Below are positions 48,785 to 60,422 of a DNA stretch of 64,000 nt, in pieces. The stretch lies in assembly GCF_000166135.1 (NCBI RefSeq), contig NC_014666.1, forward strand, positions 806,001 through 870,000, read 5' to 3'. The position numbers and the translations under genes were made by a program. Source of the DNA: Pseudofrankia inefficax. GTDB taxonomy: Bacteria; Actinomycetota; Actinomycetes; Frankiales; Frankiaceae. The notes under the pieces were generated by a model. The model made no database searches. It saw only the letters and a program-made list of their open reading frames with translations, and was not told where the DNA came from. How positions within the stretch are numbered: the stretch's first letter is position 1; every line of letters starts with the position of its first letter.

Positions 48785-50077
48785 GTGCCACGAACGCATG
48801 TCGTCGACACAAGCGTGCTGCTGTCTGACCCTCGCGCGCTGCTGCGATTCGCGGAGCACAACGTCGTGCTCCCCCTGGTCGTAATAGGGGAGCTGGAGGC
48901 AAAGAGGAACCACCCCGAGCTGGGCTGGTTCGCCCGGGAGGCCCTGCGCATCCTGGACGACCTGCGCATCCGGCACGGGCGTCTCGATCACCCACTGCCC
49001 CTCGAGGGCGGCGGAACGCTGCGGGTAGAACTCAACCACACCGACCCGACGGTGCTGCCCCCGGGGTTCCGGGTTGGCGACAACGACTCCCGGATCCTGT
49101 CGGTCGCGCTCAACCTGGCGGCTGAGGGCGACGACGTGGTGCTGGTCAGCAAGGACATGCCGCTACGGGTGAAGGCCTCCGTCCTCGGCCTGCAGGCCGA
49201 GGAGTACCGGGCGCTGCAGCCCGTGGACACCGGCTGGGGCGGCATGGCCGAGCTCAGCGTGGGCCAGGAGGAGCTCGACCGGCTGTACGCGGGTGAGCAC
49301 CTCATGCTGACGGAGGCGGCCGACCTGCCCTGTCACACGGGCCTGGTGCTGACGTCGTCCGGCGGCAGCGCCTCGGCGCTCGGCCGGATCTGCGCCGACA
49401 AGACGGTCCGGCTGGTGCGCGGCGACCGGGAGGCGTTCGGGCTGCACGGCCGCAGCGCCGAGCAGCGGGTCGCCCTCGACCTGCTGGCCGACCCGGAGAT
49501 CGGGATCGTCTCGCTCGGCGGGCGCGCCGGCACCGGCAAGTCGGCGCTGGCGTTGTGCGCGGGCCTGGAGGCGGTGATGGAGCGCCGGGCGCACCGCAAG
49601 GTCGTGGTCTTCCGGCCGCTCTACGCCGTCGGCGGCCAGGATCTCGGGTACCTGCCCGGCAGCGAGAACGAGAAGATGGCGCCCTGGGCCCAGGCTGTCT
49701 ACGACACCCTGGGCGCCCTCGTCTCCGAGGACGTGATCGACCACGTCGTCGAGCGCGGCATGCTCGAGGTCCTGCCGCTGACGCACATCCGCGGCCGTTC
49801 GCTGCACGACTCCTTCGTGATCGTCGACGAGGCACAGTCGTTGGAGCGCGGCGTGCTGCTGACCGTGCTGTCCCGGTTGGGCGCCGGGTCGCGGGTCGTG
49901 CTCACCCACGACGTGGCCCAGCGGGACAACCTGCGGGTCGGCCGGCATGACGGCGTCGCGTCGGTGATCGAGACCCTCAAGGGCCACCCGCTGTTCGCGC
50001 ACATCACGCTCACCCGGTCCGAGCGTTCCCCGATCGCGGCTCTCGTGACGACGATGCTGGAGGACCTCGTCCTGTAG
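48785..50077 (+). CDS. phoH2: PIN domain-PhoH ATPase fusion
   Basis: A 430-residue two-domain protein. The PIN nuclease domain fills the first 140 residues ([32 protein letters not shown] supply the acidic site). The PhoH ATPase follows with Walker [16 protein letters not shown] and Walker [12 protein letters not shown]. PhoH2 proteins act as ATP-driven RNA helicase-nucleases; in mycobacteria they form a toxin-antitoxin-like unit with a small upstream peptide. I see no obvious antitoxin gene here. GTG at 48785 gives the family start. Confidence 0.92.
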   Translation: MPRTHVVDTSVLLSDPRALLRFAEHNVVLPLVVIGELEAKRNHPELGWFAREALRILDDLRIRHGRLDHPLPLEGGGTLRVELNHTDPTVLPPGFRVGDNDSRILSVALNLAAEGDDVVLVSKDMPLRVKASVLGLQAEEYRALQPVDTGWGGMAELSVGQEELDRLYAGEHLMLTEAADLPCHTGLVLTSSGGSASALGRICADKTVRLVRGDREAFGLHGRSAEQRVALDLLADPEIGIVSLGGRAGTGKSALALCAGLEAVMERRAHRKVVVFRPLYAVGGQDLGYLPGSENEKMAPWAQAVYDTLGALVSEDVIDHVVERGMLEVLPLTHIRGRSLHDSFVIVDEAQSLERGVLLTVLSRLGAGSRVVLTHDVAQRDNLRVGRHDGVASVIETLKGHPLFAHITLTRSERSPIAALVTTMLEDLVL

Positions 50078-50096
50078 GCCGGCGGCACCTACGCGA

Positions 50097-50129
50097 GGGG
50101 TGGTTCGTTCCTGGGGAACGGACCACCCC
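50097..50129 (+). terminator. hairpin after the PhoH gene
   Basis: A 15-bp stem (50097-50111 with 50115-50129, one mismatch) with a three-base loop, followed by TTCGC, 20 bases after the PhoH stop. Confidence 0.7.
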
Positions 50130-50212
50130 TTCGCGCTGTTGTGCGGGGTGAATCTCGCCCTGGCCTTCCGGCCTTCTGGCCGAGGGCGGGCCTGTTACCG
50201 GAGGTGGTTCAC

Positions 50213-50872
50213 ATGCTGTTCGGACGGCGCGCGGCGACCATGGTCTCGCCCGAGCAGGCGCTGCCCGGGCACGAGCGGCGGCTCTACGGCGTACCTGAGC
50301 GGCACGCGGTGCTCGGCACCCCGCTCGAGGGCCCATTCCCCGAGGGCCTGGCGGTCGCCGTGTTCGGCCTCGGCTGTTTCTGGGGCGCGGAGCGCAAGTT
50401 CTGGGAGACCCCGGGCGTCTACTCCACGGCCGTCGGTTACGCCGGCGGCTTCTCGCCGAACCCGACCTATGAGGAGACCTGTTCCGGCCAGACCGGGCAC
50501 ACCGAGGCCGTCCAGGTCGTCTACGACCCGGCCCAGGTCTCCTACGACAAGCTGCTGTCGGTCTTCTGGGAGTCCCACGACCCGACCCAGGGGATGCGCC
50601 AGGGCAACGACGTCGGCAGCCAGTACCGCTCGGCGATCTACACCTACTCCGACGAGCAGGCCGCCGCGGCCGCCCGCGGCCGCGACGCCTACCAGCAGCG
50701 GCTGACGGCGGCGGGCCATGGCGAGATCACCACCGAGATCGCGCCGGCCGGGCCGTTCTACTACGCCGAGGACTACCACCAGCAGTACCTGCACAAGGTC
50801 CCGAACGGCTACTGCGGCCTCGGCGGCACCGGCGTCAGCTGCCCGGTCGGCCTCGCGGCGGCCGAGGGCTGA
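50213..50872 (+). CDS. msrA: peptide methionine sulfoxide reductase MsrA
   Basis: A 219-residue repair enzyme that reduces methionine-S-sulfoxide in proteins. The catalytic Cys is in [63 protein letters not shown] and the C-terminal resolving region ([14 protein letters not shown]) are all present. ATG at 50213 follows GGAGG at eight bases. An extension of about 50 residues precedes the core, as in other actinobacterial MsrA. Confidence 0.95.
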   Translation: MLFGRRAATMVSPEQALPGHERRLYGVPERHAVLGTPLEGPFPEGLAVAVFGLGCFWGAERKFWETPGVYSTAVGYAGGFSPNPTYEETCSGQTGHTEAVQVVYDPAQVSYDKLLSVFWESHDPTQGMRQGNDVGSQYRSAIYTYSDEQAAAAARGRDAYQQRLTAAGHGEITTEIAPAGPFYYAEDYHQQYLHKVPNGYCGLGGTGVSCPVGLAAAEG

Positions 50873-50905
50873 GCCCCGGCACCAGAGCCTGACCCGAACG
50901 AAGAT

Positions 50906-50947
50906 CTGGGGTGTCCGCGGTCGTCACGGCGACCGCGGACACCCCAG
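50906..50947. terminator. bidirectional terminator between msrA and the kinase gene
   Basis: A perfect 18-bp stem (50906-50923 with 50930-50947) with a six-base loop, followed by AGCCTTTT on the plus strand and preceded by AAGA. It lies between two convergent genes and is the clearest intrinsic terminator in the window. Confidence 0.85.
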
Positions 50948-50999
50948 AGCCTTTTGGGCAGGGCACGGGCCGCGACGGTTGGACCGTGGAGTTCCGGCG

Positions 51000-53315
<2,316 letters not shown>

Positions 53316-53592
53316 GCCAACCCCCCGGTGCGGAAGACCACGCCCGACTCGATCCGCCGAAGGGAGTAAACCTCCCGAGCCGGGTTATATCGCACCGATC
53401 GCGCAACTGGCCGGCTCGCCCGGCCGCCCCTTCCCCCGCCCGGCTCCGGCGAGGCCACTCCCGCCAGCCGAGGGAGAATGTGCCGGTTCCTCGTCGTGGC
53501 TTGGCGGCGAAAGTCGTGAGACGCTGGCTACGCTTGCCGTGAAGGATCAAGCTGGTTTCGCGCGCTCTGGGAGGTGCGTCATCACCGCGGAG

Positions 53593-54147
53593 ATGATCGC
53601 TCCGGCCTGGATGCACGAGCAGATCACGGCCGAGCAGTACGACTCGTGGTCCGAGGAGCAGTGCGCGGGCATCGAGGTCGTGGACGGGATGGTCGTCGTG
53701 GTCCCCAGCGCGTCCAGGCGGCACAACCGGCTGGCCAAGACGGTGGCGATCGCCCTGGAGGCGGCTGGTGCTCCGGACTGGTTCGCGGATCTGGATTTCG
53801 ACGTCCGGCTCCAGGACCTGCCGTTGATCAACCGCCGTCCGGACGTCATCGTGTACCGGGCGAGCACGATCGACATCATGCCGGCTCGTCCTGAGCACAT
53901 CCTGCTGGTGGTGGAGATCGTTTCTCCGGGCTCCGAGACCACCGACCGGCTCGTCAAGGTCCAGGAGTACGCCCGAGCCGGGATCGCGTACTACTGGCGC
54001 GTAGAACAGCCTGTCGGCGGTGTCCCGCTGGTCTACACCCACGTCCTCGACCCGGCGACCAGGACGTATCGGGATGGCGAGATCCACGCCGGGGTCGTCG
54101 CGGTGACGGCGCCGTTCGCCGTGAAGGTCGATCTCACCCAGGTCTGA
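53593..54147 (+). CDS. Uma2 family endonuclease-like protein
   Basis: A 184-residue protein of the Uma2 (DUF820) family with a PD-(D/E)xK nuclease fold. Conserved parts are ITAEQYDSWSEEQ, RHNRLAKTVAIALE, the core NRRPDVIVYRA and LLVVEIVSPGSETTDRLVKVQEYARAGI with the Asp, Glu and Lys of the active site. These genes are very numerous in Frankia, cyanobacteria and other developmentally complex bacteria; function is unknown. ATG at 53593 is the first likely start; an internal Met at 53611 is an alternative. Confidence 0.85.
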   Translation: MIAPAWMHEQITAEQYDSWSEEQCAGIEVVDGMVVVVPSASRRHNRLAKTVAIALEAAGAPDWFADLDFDVRLQDLPLINRRPDVIVYRASTIDIMPARPEHILLVVEIVSPGSETTDRLVKVQEYARAGIAYYWRVEQPVGGVPLVYTHVLDPATRTYRDGEIHAGVVAVTAPFAVKVDLTQV

Positions 54148-54342
54148 GCTCCTTGACGACGCACGCTCGCTCGCGGGCCGGGCTGGAACCCTCATGGGGC
54201 TCCTGGACCAGGGCGTCGGTCACGGCCGCGGCAGGTCATCCGGGGCTGTCCGCACCTGTCCTTCGGGGGGATGTCGCGAAGGCGACGGGTGTTCCCACCA
54301 GCCGGTTCTCTGATCGTCCCGGCGATGTGGTGCGCTAATGGC

Positions 54343-55107
54343 ATGGCTGACAACCTGATCTTCCGTCTCCCGCCGAGTTTCGAGACCGTCGAGGAGGAGC
54401 GCCAGCACCGCAAGGAGCGGCTCGCGGCGGCGTTCCGCATCTTCGGCTGGTTCGGCTACGAGGAGGGGGTCGCCGGGCACATCACGGCCCGCGACCCCGA
54501 GCTGACCGACCACTTCTGGGTCAACCCCTTCGGCATCCCGTTCTCGCACATCCGGGTCAGCGACCTGATCCTGGTCAACTCGAACGGCGAGACCGTCGAG
54601 GGCCGGTACCCGGTCAACCCGACGGCGTTCGCGATCCACTCGCAGGTCCACCAGGCCCGCCCCGACGTGATCACGGCGGCGCACAGCCACGCCGTCCACG
54701 GGCGGGCGCTGTCGACGATCGGCCAGCTGATCGAGCCGATCACCCAGGACTCCTGCGCGTTCTACGAGGACCACGGCCTGTTCCCCGGATTCGGCGGGGT
54801 CGTCCTCGACCTCGACGAGGGCAAGCGGATCGCCGCGGCCCTCGGCGGCTACAAGGCTGTCATCCTGGCCAACCACGGCCTGCTGACCGTCGCGGACAGC
54901 GTCGACGCGGCTGCGTACTGGTTCATCGCGGCGGAGCGGTCGGCGCAGGTGCAGCTGCTGGCGAAGGCCGCGGGAACCGTCACCCACATCCCGCACGACG
55001 AGGCCAAGCTGACCTGCCAGCTCAACGGCAACCCCCTGACCGGCTGGCTGAACTTCCAGCCGCTCTACGACCGGATCGTCCGCCGGGAGCCTGACCTGCT
55101 CGACTGA
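54343..55107 (+). CDS. class II aldolase/adducin family protein
   Basis: A 254-residue zinc-dependent enzyme of the fuculose-phosphate aldolase/adducin fold. Zinc ligands are visible in TAAHSHAVHGRAL and ILANHGLLTV; RRIFGWFGYEEGVAGHITARDP-like text at the N-terminus is typical of the decarboxylase/aldolase subgroup. ATG at 54343 is the start consistent with family length. It is likely single, with no sugar-kinase partner nearby, so the substrate stays open. Confidence 0.88.
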   Translation: MADNLIFRLPPSFETVEEERQHRKERLAAAFRIFGWFGYEEGVAGHITARDPELTDHFWVNPFGIPFSHIRVSDLILVNSNGETVEGRYPVNPTAFAIHSQVHQARPDVITAAHSHAVHGRALSTIGQLIEPITQDSCAFYEDHGLFPGFGGVVLDLDEGKRIAAALGGYKAVILANHGLLTVADSVDAAAYWFIAAERSAQVQLLAKAAGTVTHIPHDEAKLTCQLNGNPLTGWLNFQPLYDRIVRREPDLLD

Positions 55108-55399
55108 GCGGCCGCACGCGCGACCCCGTCACCAGGGCCGTGAGGTGGCCAGATGGCATCCCTTCCCCTACGTCACACCACCGGAGCCCACGAACGCTGG
55201 AACGGTGGGAAAACTCGTGGCCGCGACCGCGACGGCGGACCACTGTGTAGGACAACGTGAACCCGAGGCTGTGCGTCTGTCCTTGTGGCGGCCCCCTGGG
55301 CCGGCGGCGGCGCGATCGATGATCTGATCGCGCCCGCCGCCCCGGGGCTGGCCCCGGCGCGACACAGAGGAAACACGACAGGGAGCCAGGGGAGCCGGG

Positions 55400-56065
55400 G
55401 TGGCGGGTCGGCGCAAGGAATATCGGACCTGGGAGGAGCTCAGCGGCTCCGAACGGCGCCGTGGGTTGGTGATCCTCGGCGGCGCCGGGGTCGTCGTCGT
55501 CGGCGCGGTCGTGTGGGTGTTCGGCCCGACCGGCGGTGGGAGCCCGGCCGGCGCGCCGCGGCCGGTGCTGGCCGCCGGCGTCGCGGGAGCACCCCAGGCC
55601 GCGGGCTCACCGCCGGCCGTCGGCGCGACGTCGCCGGCGCCGGATCTCAGCGGCTGGTACGCGGCGATCGCGGGCCCGCGCGGGGACGTCACGTCGGCGG
55701 AGGCGGCCGTCCGCAAGGCGATCGCCGACCTCGACGGGATGGCGCTGCAGCCAGCCTGCGTGCTGCTCGACTCGAAGGCCGTCGACGCGCAACACGCGGG
55801 TGACGTACCGGACGGGGACGAGGGCCAGGCCTGGACGACGGGCCTGACCGACTACCAGCAGGCGGCACGGTGGTGCGCCCAGCTGTTCGACGGGACGCAA
55901 CTGCCTCCCGAGACGCTGCGGACCAACACGAGCGCCGCGCTCGACTCGGCGGACACCGCCTGGGCGTCCGTCGGCTCCGCCTCCGCGACACCGGTCAACG
56001 CGGCCGGGACCGTCGCGGCGGGCTCCGGCCCGACCGGGATCGCCGCCGCCTCTCCCGCTGGCTAG
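55400..56065 (+). CDS. single-pass membrane protein with extracytoplasmic domain, unknown
   Basis: A 221-residue protein with a charged cytoplasmic start, a membrane helix at about residues 22-41 (GLVILGGAGVVVVGAVVWVF), an Ala/Pro/Gly linker and an outer helical domain of about 100 residues with two Cys (ALQPACVLL and AARWCAQLF) that could form a disulphide. The C-terminus is Ala/Gly-rich. I do not recognise the family. It converges on the large lipoprotein gene across a hairpin-rich spacer. Confidence 0.7.
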   Translation: MAGRRKEYRTWEELSGSERRRGLVILGGAGVVVVGAVVWVFGPTGGGSPAGAPRPVLAAGVAGAPQAAGSPPAVGATSPAPDLSGWYAAIAGPRGDVTSAEAAVRKAIADLDGMALQPACVLLDSKAVDAQHAGDVPDGDEGQAWTTGLTDYQQAARWCAQLFDGTQLPPETLRTNTSAALDSADTAWASVGSASATPVNAAGTVAAGSGPTGIAAASPAG

Positions 56066-56132
56066 CCAGGCCTCCGCCGGCTAGCCAGGCCCACGGGCTC
56101 GCCGGCTAGCCAAGCCAGCGGGGGAGCGAGCC

Positions 56133-56160
56133 GGCCAGGCGGCCATCCGGCCGCCTGGCC
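56133..56160. terminator. 12-bp hairpin in a GGCTAGCC/CAGGCGGCC-rich spacer
   Basis: GGCCAGGCGGCC (56133-56144) and GGCCGCCTGGCC (56149-56160) pair perfectly around ATCC. Further inverted CCAGGCGGCC copies follow to 56191, and three GGCTAGCCA copies precede it. It separates two convergent genes. Confidence 0.7.
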
Positions 56161-56195
56161 GTTCCGGCCGCCTGGGCTGCCAGGCGGCCGGCCAC

Positions 56196-57974
56196 TCAGG
56201 ACGTCGGGGTCGACTCCGGCTTCGGGGTGCTGGAAGCCTTCGCCGTGGCCGCCACGGTGGCGTCGGGCGCGGTGGTCGCCCCACCGAACGGGTTGTGCAG
56301 GCTCGGGCCGATCGTGATCCCGGGCAGCAGCGACGTCGAGGTGGGCGAGGGCGTCGCGCCGGTGCCGTCGGTCGGCGTCGCGGAGCCGCTTGGCCGGATG
56401 ATCGGGCCGTTGGCGCGGTCGAGCAGGGTCACCGCGGGATTCGCGGCTGTCAGGGTGCCCTGCACCGGGGCGAACAGGAACGACGCCTGCGGCAGGTAGT
56501 CGGCGTCGAGGAAGAACGCCCGCTCGATCGACTCGATCTGCACCTTCGCCTTGGTGTCACGGCCCGCGCCGACCACCCGGATCGCCCGGATCTGCTCGAT
56601 GTCGTCCGCGACGGAGCCCGGCGGCAGCGCGATCGCGGTCGCGGCAGGCTCGTCGCGGCGCAGCGACCACTTGGCCACCCCGAGGTCCGACCGGTAGATC
56701 GTCGGGTTGCCGGCGAGCTTGATCCCGATGGTCACCCCGACCCAGGCGTTGTCCGTGTTCGGCGTCGTGCCCTGGGTGGACTTGCGCAGCACCAGGTAGA
56801 GGTAGGACCGCGGGTCGCCGGCGGACTTGGTCGGGTTGGCGGACGGGTCGTCCAGCGGGTCCTCGGCGGTCTTGCCCTCGCGGATCAGCTCCTGCGACAT
56901 CATCCAGTACGTCCACGGATTGTTATCCATGATCGACTCTGGGGCCTCGTTCTCCGGGTCGATGTTGTCGACCACGGAGAGCGTGTAGCGCATCTGGCCG
57001 TCGGTCTTGCCACACACGTCGTTCGTCAGGCCGCACGTCTGGATCACCGGGTGGGTGCCCTCGAAGCCACCCGTGTACGGCACGGTCGACCCGTCCTGGC
57101 CACGCACCATGGCGCTGCCCGGGACGGCCTTGCCGGAGGCGTCGACCTCGACCTGGTAGACCCAGTTGATCTCGGCGCTGCGGCCCCACTGGGCCAGCAT
57201 CTCCGGCACGGACGTGGCGCCGTCCTCGTCCGAGTAGACGACCGAGTACCGGTAGATGGTGTCGCCGGGCGTCGTCGACTGGGTCTCGGTGTGGAAGGCG
57301 ACCATCGGCGTGTCGGTGACCGCGGTCTGGAACGGGCCGTTGATGTCGGCCGTCGCCCCCTGGCCACTGCGTCCGTAGACGATCGGCGCGAACTGCGAGG
57401 CGGTGTAGCCGGCGTCGGTCGCGGCGAGGGTGCTGAACTTCAGGTCGGTGACGTTCGCGGTCTTGGTGCCGCTGGGCGAGCGGTCGTCGTCGAACTTCAC
57501 GGTCAGGGTGTGGCTGCCGGCCGTCAGGTCGCCCAGGTCGATGCTGCGCGAGGCGGCGAACTTCGTCGCGATGACCACATCGGACGTGTACTTGTTGTCC
57601 ACGGAGAGCGACAGGACCGCGGACTCGCTGCCCATCGTCCCCCAGGACGCCTCCGGCGAGGCGGTCTTCATGGTCAGGATGACGTCGCCGCCGGCCGAGG
57701 AGAACGGCACCGACGTCTGCTGGCCGCGGGTGACCGAGAGGCCGACCGGCCCGGTCGGCTTCGCCTTGTGGCCGCCGCAGGCGGCGACGGTGAACGCCAG
57801 CGCGCCGACCGCCAGCCCGGCGCCGAGGTGCCGGAAGGTGGTGCCGGCTCGGCGGGCCGACCGGCCCGTCCCGCTCGCCTTCCGGCCGGGAGGTCCGCCT
57901 GGAGCGGCGAAGCCCAGATCGGTCGCACCGATCCGGGAGGTCCGCTGGGAGGTCTGCGCCGGTGTGCCGGTCAC
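56196..57974 (-). CDS. large lipoprotein of unknown function
   Basis: A 592-residue exported protein. After an unusually long N-terminal region (about 50 residues) comes a hydrophobic stretch and lipobox TVAAC with Cys66. The mature part is a beta-rich domain (SVPFSSAGGDVILTMKTASPEASW, LSVDNKYTSDVVIATKF) followed by a larger segment with a CGLTNDVCGK Cys pair and ending in a Ser/Thr/Pro tail. The family is unknown to me; the beta-rich N-terminal part suggests substrate or matrix binding. The start could be internal, closer to the signal sequence. Confidence 0.75.
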   Translation of the reverse strand: MTGTPAQTSQRTSRIGATDLGFAAPGGPPGRKASGTGRSARRAGTTFRHLGAGLAVGALAFTVAACGGHKAKPTGPVGLSVTRGQQTSVPFSSAGGDVILTMKTASPEASWGTMGSESAVLSLSVDNKYTSDVVIATKFAASRSIDLGDLTAGSHTLTVKFDDDRSPSGTKTANVTDLKFSTLAATDAGYTASQFAPIVYGRSGQGATADINGPFQTAVTDTPMVAFHTETQSTTPGDTIYRYSVVYSDEDGATSVPEMLAQWGRSAEINWVYQVEVDASGKAVPGSAMVRGQDGSTVPYTGGFEGTHPVIQTCGLTNDVCGKTDGQMRYTLSVVDNIDPENEAPESIMDNNPWTYWMMSQELIREGKTAEDPLDDPSANPTKSAGDPRSYLYLVLRKSTQGTTPNTDNAWVGVTIGIKLAGNPTIYRSDLGVAKWSLRRDEPAATAIALPPGSVADDIEQIRAIRVVGAGRDTKAKVQIESIERAFFLDADYLPQASFLFAPVQGTLTAANPAVTLLDRANGPIIRPSGSATPTDGTGATPSPTSTSLLPGITIGPSLHNPFGGATTAPDATVAATAKASSTPKPESTPTS

Positions 57975-58538
57975 TCGTTCCGCCTTCCGCCTCCGTGGCC
58001 TGTGCGCACCGCGCTCCGTGCCTGCGCGCCGGGTCGTCCCGCGGGCGAGCCGGGTGCTTCCGGCTGGCCGCGATGGGTGCCCGGCTCGCCTCGGGCGTCG
58101 GTGCCCGTGCGGACCGCGTCTAGGGGCGCTTCGGGTCTGTCGCCCCAGTACCTCATCCTGGACTGTCCGAATCGGACGCCTTCAGCCGGCTCCTGGTCGG
58201 CTGTCCGGTCAGTCGCGAATGCCGTCGTCCGAGGCCGCGGCGGGCCTCGGAGACCGAATGCCCGGTCTGCCTGGTGGCCCGTCGTGCCAGAACTGGCGCA
58301 CAGTGTCCTGATCTCCCGTCGACCTGTTACCGGGTTGGTGCGCCAGTCGTTCTCCGGTGGTTGTCCACGGCTGTTCGTAGTCCGACGGTTTCCGCGCCGA
58401 CGGCCCCGTCGGCGCGGACGATGGAGTGACCTCGCCGGATGTGGCCGGTCCGGGCCGTCGGCGTGATCCACTGGGCGGTGAGCGCGGGCGCGGGTGTGCG
58501 CCAGCCTGGCGACACCTTCGAGACACCGAGGAGCGGTA
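57975..58538. other. divergent region between the lipoprotein gene and PPK2
   Basis: About 560 bases without a credible gene; promoters for both sides must lie here. I see no marked operator or repeat. Confidence 0.45.
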
Positions 58539-59369
58539 TTGGGCGCGGACAAGGCGGAGAAGGCCGGCGAGGCTGCCGGGACGCCGACCCGGCTGTCGAA
58601 GGCGGACGCCGACGCGGAGCTCGCCCGGCTGCAGATCGAGCTGGTCCGGATGCAGGAGTGGATCGTGCATTCCGGGCAGCGCGTCGTCGTGGTCCTGGAA
58701 GGCCGGGACACCGCGGGCAAGGGCGGCACCATCAAGCGGATCACCGAGCGGCTCAACCCGCGGCACTACCGGGTCGTCGCGCTCACCACGCCGACCGAGC
58801 GGGAGCGCGGCCAGTGGTACTTCCAGCGCTACGTCACGCATCTTCCCGCCGCCGGCGAGATCGTGTTCTTCGACCGCAGCTGGTACAACCGCGCCGGCGT
58901 CGAGCACGTGATGGGCTTCTGCACGGACGACGAGTACGAGGACTTCCTGCGTACCTGCCCGCAGCTGGAGCGGGCCTGGGTCCGGTCCGGGATCCTGCTG
59001 CTCAAGTACTGGCTGTCGGTCAGCGACGAGGAGCAGGAACGCCGGTTCCACGCCCGGATGAAGGATCCCGCCAAGCGCTGGAAGCTGTCAGAGATGGATC
59101 TTGAGGCGCGCGCCCACTGGGTCGACTACGCCGAGGCGAAGGACGAGATGTTCGCCTACACCGACCTGCGGGACACGCCGTGGTTCGTGGTCGACGCCGA
59201 CGACAAGCGCACCGCGCGGCTGAACCTCATCGCCCACCTGCTCTCTCAGGTGCCCTACCAGGAGGTGCCGCGCCCGCCGGTGCGGCTGCCGCCGCGTCAG
59301 CAGCGGGCCTACAAGCGTCCGCCCATCGACAGCCAGACCTGGGTTCCCCAGCGCTACACGGTGGACTGA
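58539..59369 (+). CDS. ppk2: polyphosphate kinase 2 family protein
   Basis: A 276-residue PPK2 enzyme that transfers phosphate between polyphosphate and nucleotides, most often making ATP or GTP from diphosphates. Walker A is VVVLEGRDTAGKGGTIKRI, the Walker B/lid motifs are FFDRSWYNRAGVEHVMGF and the basic lid region follows (RFHARMKDPAKRWKLSEMD). TTG at 58539 is preferred because GAGGAG sits just upstream; a GTG at 58494 would add 15 poorly conserved residues. It is followed at 73 bases by an adenylate kinase. Confidence 0.92.
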   Translation: MGADKAEKAGEAAGTPTRLSKADADAELARLQIELVRMQEWIVHSGQRVVVVLEGRDTAGKGGTIKRITERLNPRHYRVVALTTPTERERGQWYFQRYVTHLPAAGEIVFFDRSWYNRAGVEHVMGFCTDDEYEDFLRTCPQLERAWVRSGILLLKYWLSVSDEEQERRFHARMKDPAKRWKLSEMDLEARAHWVDYAEAKDEMFAYTDLRDTPWFVVDADDKRTARLNLIAHLLSQVPYQEVPRPPVRLPPRQQRAYKRPPIDSQTWVPQRYTVD

Positions 59370-59442
59370 GCCAGGCCCGGCTGAGCCAGGCCCGACCAGG
59401 AGTTCCGTTGACCAGGCAAGTCCCGGACGAGGGGGTGTGGCG

Positions 59443-60096
59443 GTGCGCAAGTACGTCATCATGGGAGTTCAGGGCAGCGGTAAGGGAACGCAGGCACGGT
59501 TGCTCGCGGCCGACCTGGACCTGGTCCACATCAACGTCGGCGACATCTTTCGCTGGAACGTGCAGAACCACACCAAGATCGGTGCCCAGGTCCGGCGCGC
59601 CGTCGACAGCGGGCATCTGGTCGACGACGAACTGGTCGAGCGGGTCGTCCGGGAACGGCTCACCAACCACGACTGGAACTACGGCTTCGTCGTCGACGGC
59701 TTTCCGCGCAACGCCCGGCAGGCCGAGTTCTTCCTGGAGAGCTACGACATCGACGGCGTCATCTACCTCGACCTGACCGACGACGAGGTGGTGCGCCGGG
59801 TGCTGGCCCGGCGGCTGTGCTCCCGGTGCGGGCTGGACTACAACCTGATCGCCAGCCGGCCGAAGGTGCCCGACGTCTGCGACGTGTGCGGGGGAGCGCT
59901 GGTGGCCCGGCCGGACGACAACCCGGAGGCCCTCGCGGTGCGGCTGCGCGAGTACCACGGCAAGACGCGGCCGGTGCTTGAGATCTTCCAACGCAAGGAG
60001 TACGTGGCCGTGGTCGACGCGAGTCAGCCCGTACCGGCGGTGAACGCCGAGATCCGGGAGAGGCTGCGGCTGCCCCCGGCCGGCGTTACCAGCTGA
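59443..60096 (+). CDS. adk: adenylate kinase with zinc-type lid
   Basis: A 217-residue nucleoside monophosphate kinase. P-loop GVQGSGKGTQ is at residues 8-17, GFPRNARQAEF is the NMP-binding signature, and the lid is of the zinc form with CSRCG and CDVCGG. GTG at 59443 is favoured (GGGGG seven bases upstream; the known start MRKYVIMG); a GTG two codons earlier is possible. In tandem with PPK2 it would recycle AMP to ADP, which PPK2 can charge from polyphosphate. Whether it is a second copy beside the usual secY-linked adk cannot be seen here. Confidence 0.9.
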   Translation: MRKYVIMGVQGSGKGTQARLLAADLDLVHINVGDIFRWNVQNHTKIGAQVRRAVDSGHLVDDELVERVVRERLTNHDWNYGFVVDGFPRNARQAEFFLESYDIDGVIYLDLTDDEVVRRVLARRLCSRCGLDYNLIASRPKVPDVCDVCGGALVARPDDNPEALAVRLREYHGKTRPVLEIFQRKEYVAVVDASQPVPAVNAEIRERLRLPPAGVTS

Positions 60097-60299
60097 AGCC
60101 GCCGGACGCCACGGTCCGGTCCCGGCGCGCGGGCGTGGCCGCCCCGGGCCGAAATCCGCTGCCGGTGACTTTCGGTGATTCTCGCGCTGCTATGTCCCCA
60201 ATTCGGACACTATGTGTAATTAGAGCGCCTACGACGGGATCGAGCAGCACAAATCATTGAGCGATTTGATTGGTCGACGGGCCTTTGGGCTCAGATCTC

Positions 60300-60313
60300 G
60301 GGACCTTAGTCCC
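60300..60313. promoter_or_regulatory. DosR/DevR-like box GGGACCTTAGTCCC
   Basis: The core differs at one position from the mycobacterial DosR consensus core GGGACTWWAGTCCC, and the outer C/G flanks also fit. A weaker GGGCCTTTGGGCTC lies 21 bases upstream, the spacing seen for paired sites. TTGACG follows 12 bases downstream and could be the -35 element. Confidence 0.6.
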
Positions 60314-60324
60314 GGGTGAATCGG

Positions 60325-60349
60325 TTGACGATGCGTAGAGCTAACGCAT
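60325..60349 (+). promoter_or_regulatory. possible -35 element and ATGCGT/ACGCAT dyad
   Basis: TTGACG (60325-60330) is directly followed by a perfect 6-bp dyad with a seven-base loop. A clean -10 at 17 bases is not evident, as expected for an activator-dependent promoter. Confidence 0.35.
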
Positions 60350-60422
60350 TTCAACCGTAAAGTTTGCCCACAGTGTCTGGCGAACGGTGTGGATCGGGCC
60401 GACGGGCGGTACCTTCCCTCTC

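Larger units (their letters stand above)
60097..60422. other. AT-richer promoter region with DosR-like box
   Basis: About 325 bases of clearly lower GC content than the surroundings. It holds a perfect GGGAC/GTCCC dyad at 60300-60313, TTGACG at 60325-60330, and an ATGCGT/ACGCAT inverted repeat at 60331-60349. No gene is seen. Confidence 0.6.

Noticed and set aside
57430-58311. 293-codon plus-strand frame across the lipoprotein start region
   Set aside because: Overlaps the lipoprotein signal region antisense and lacks any recognisable motif.
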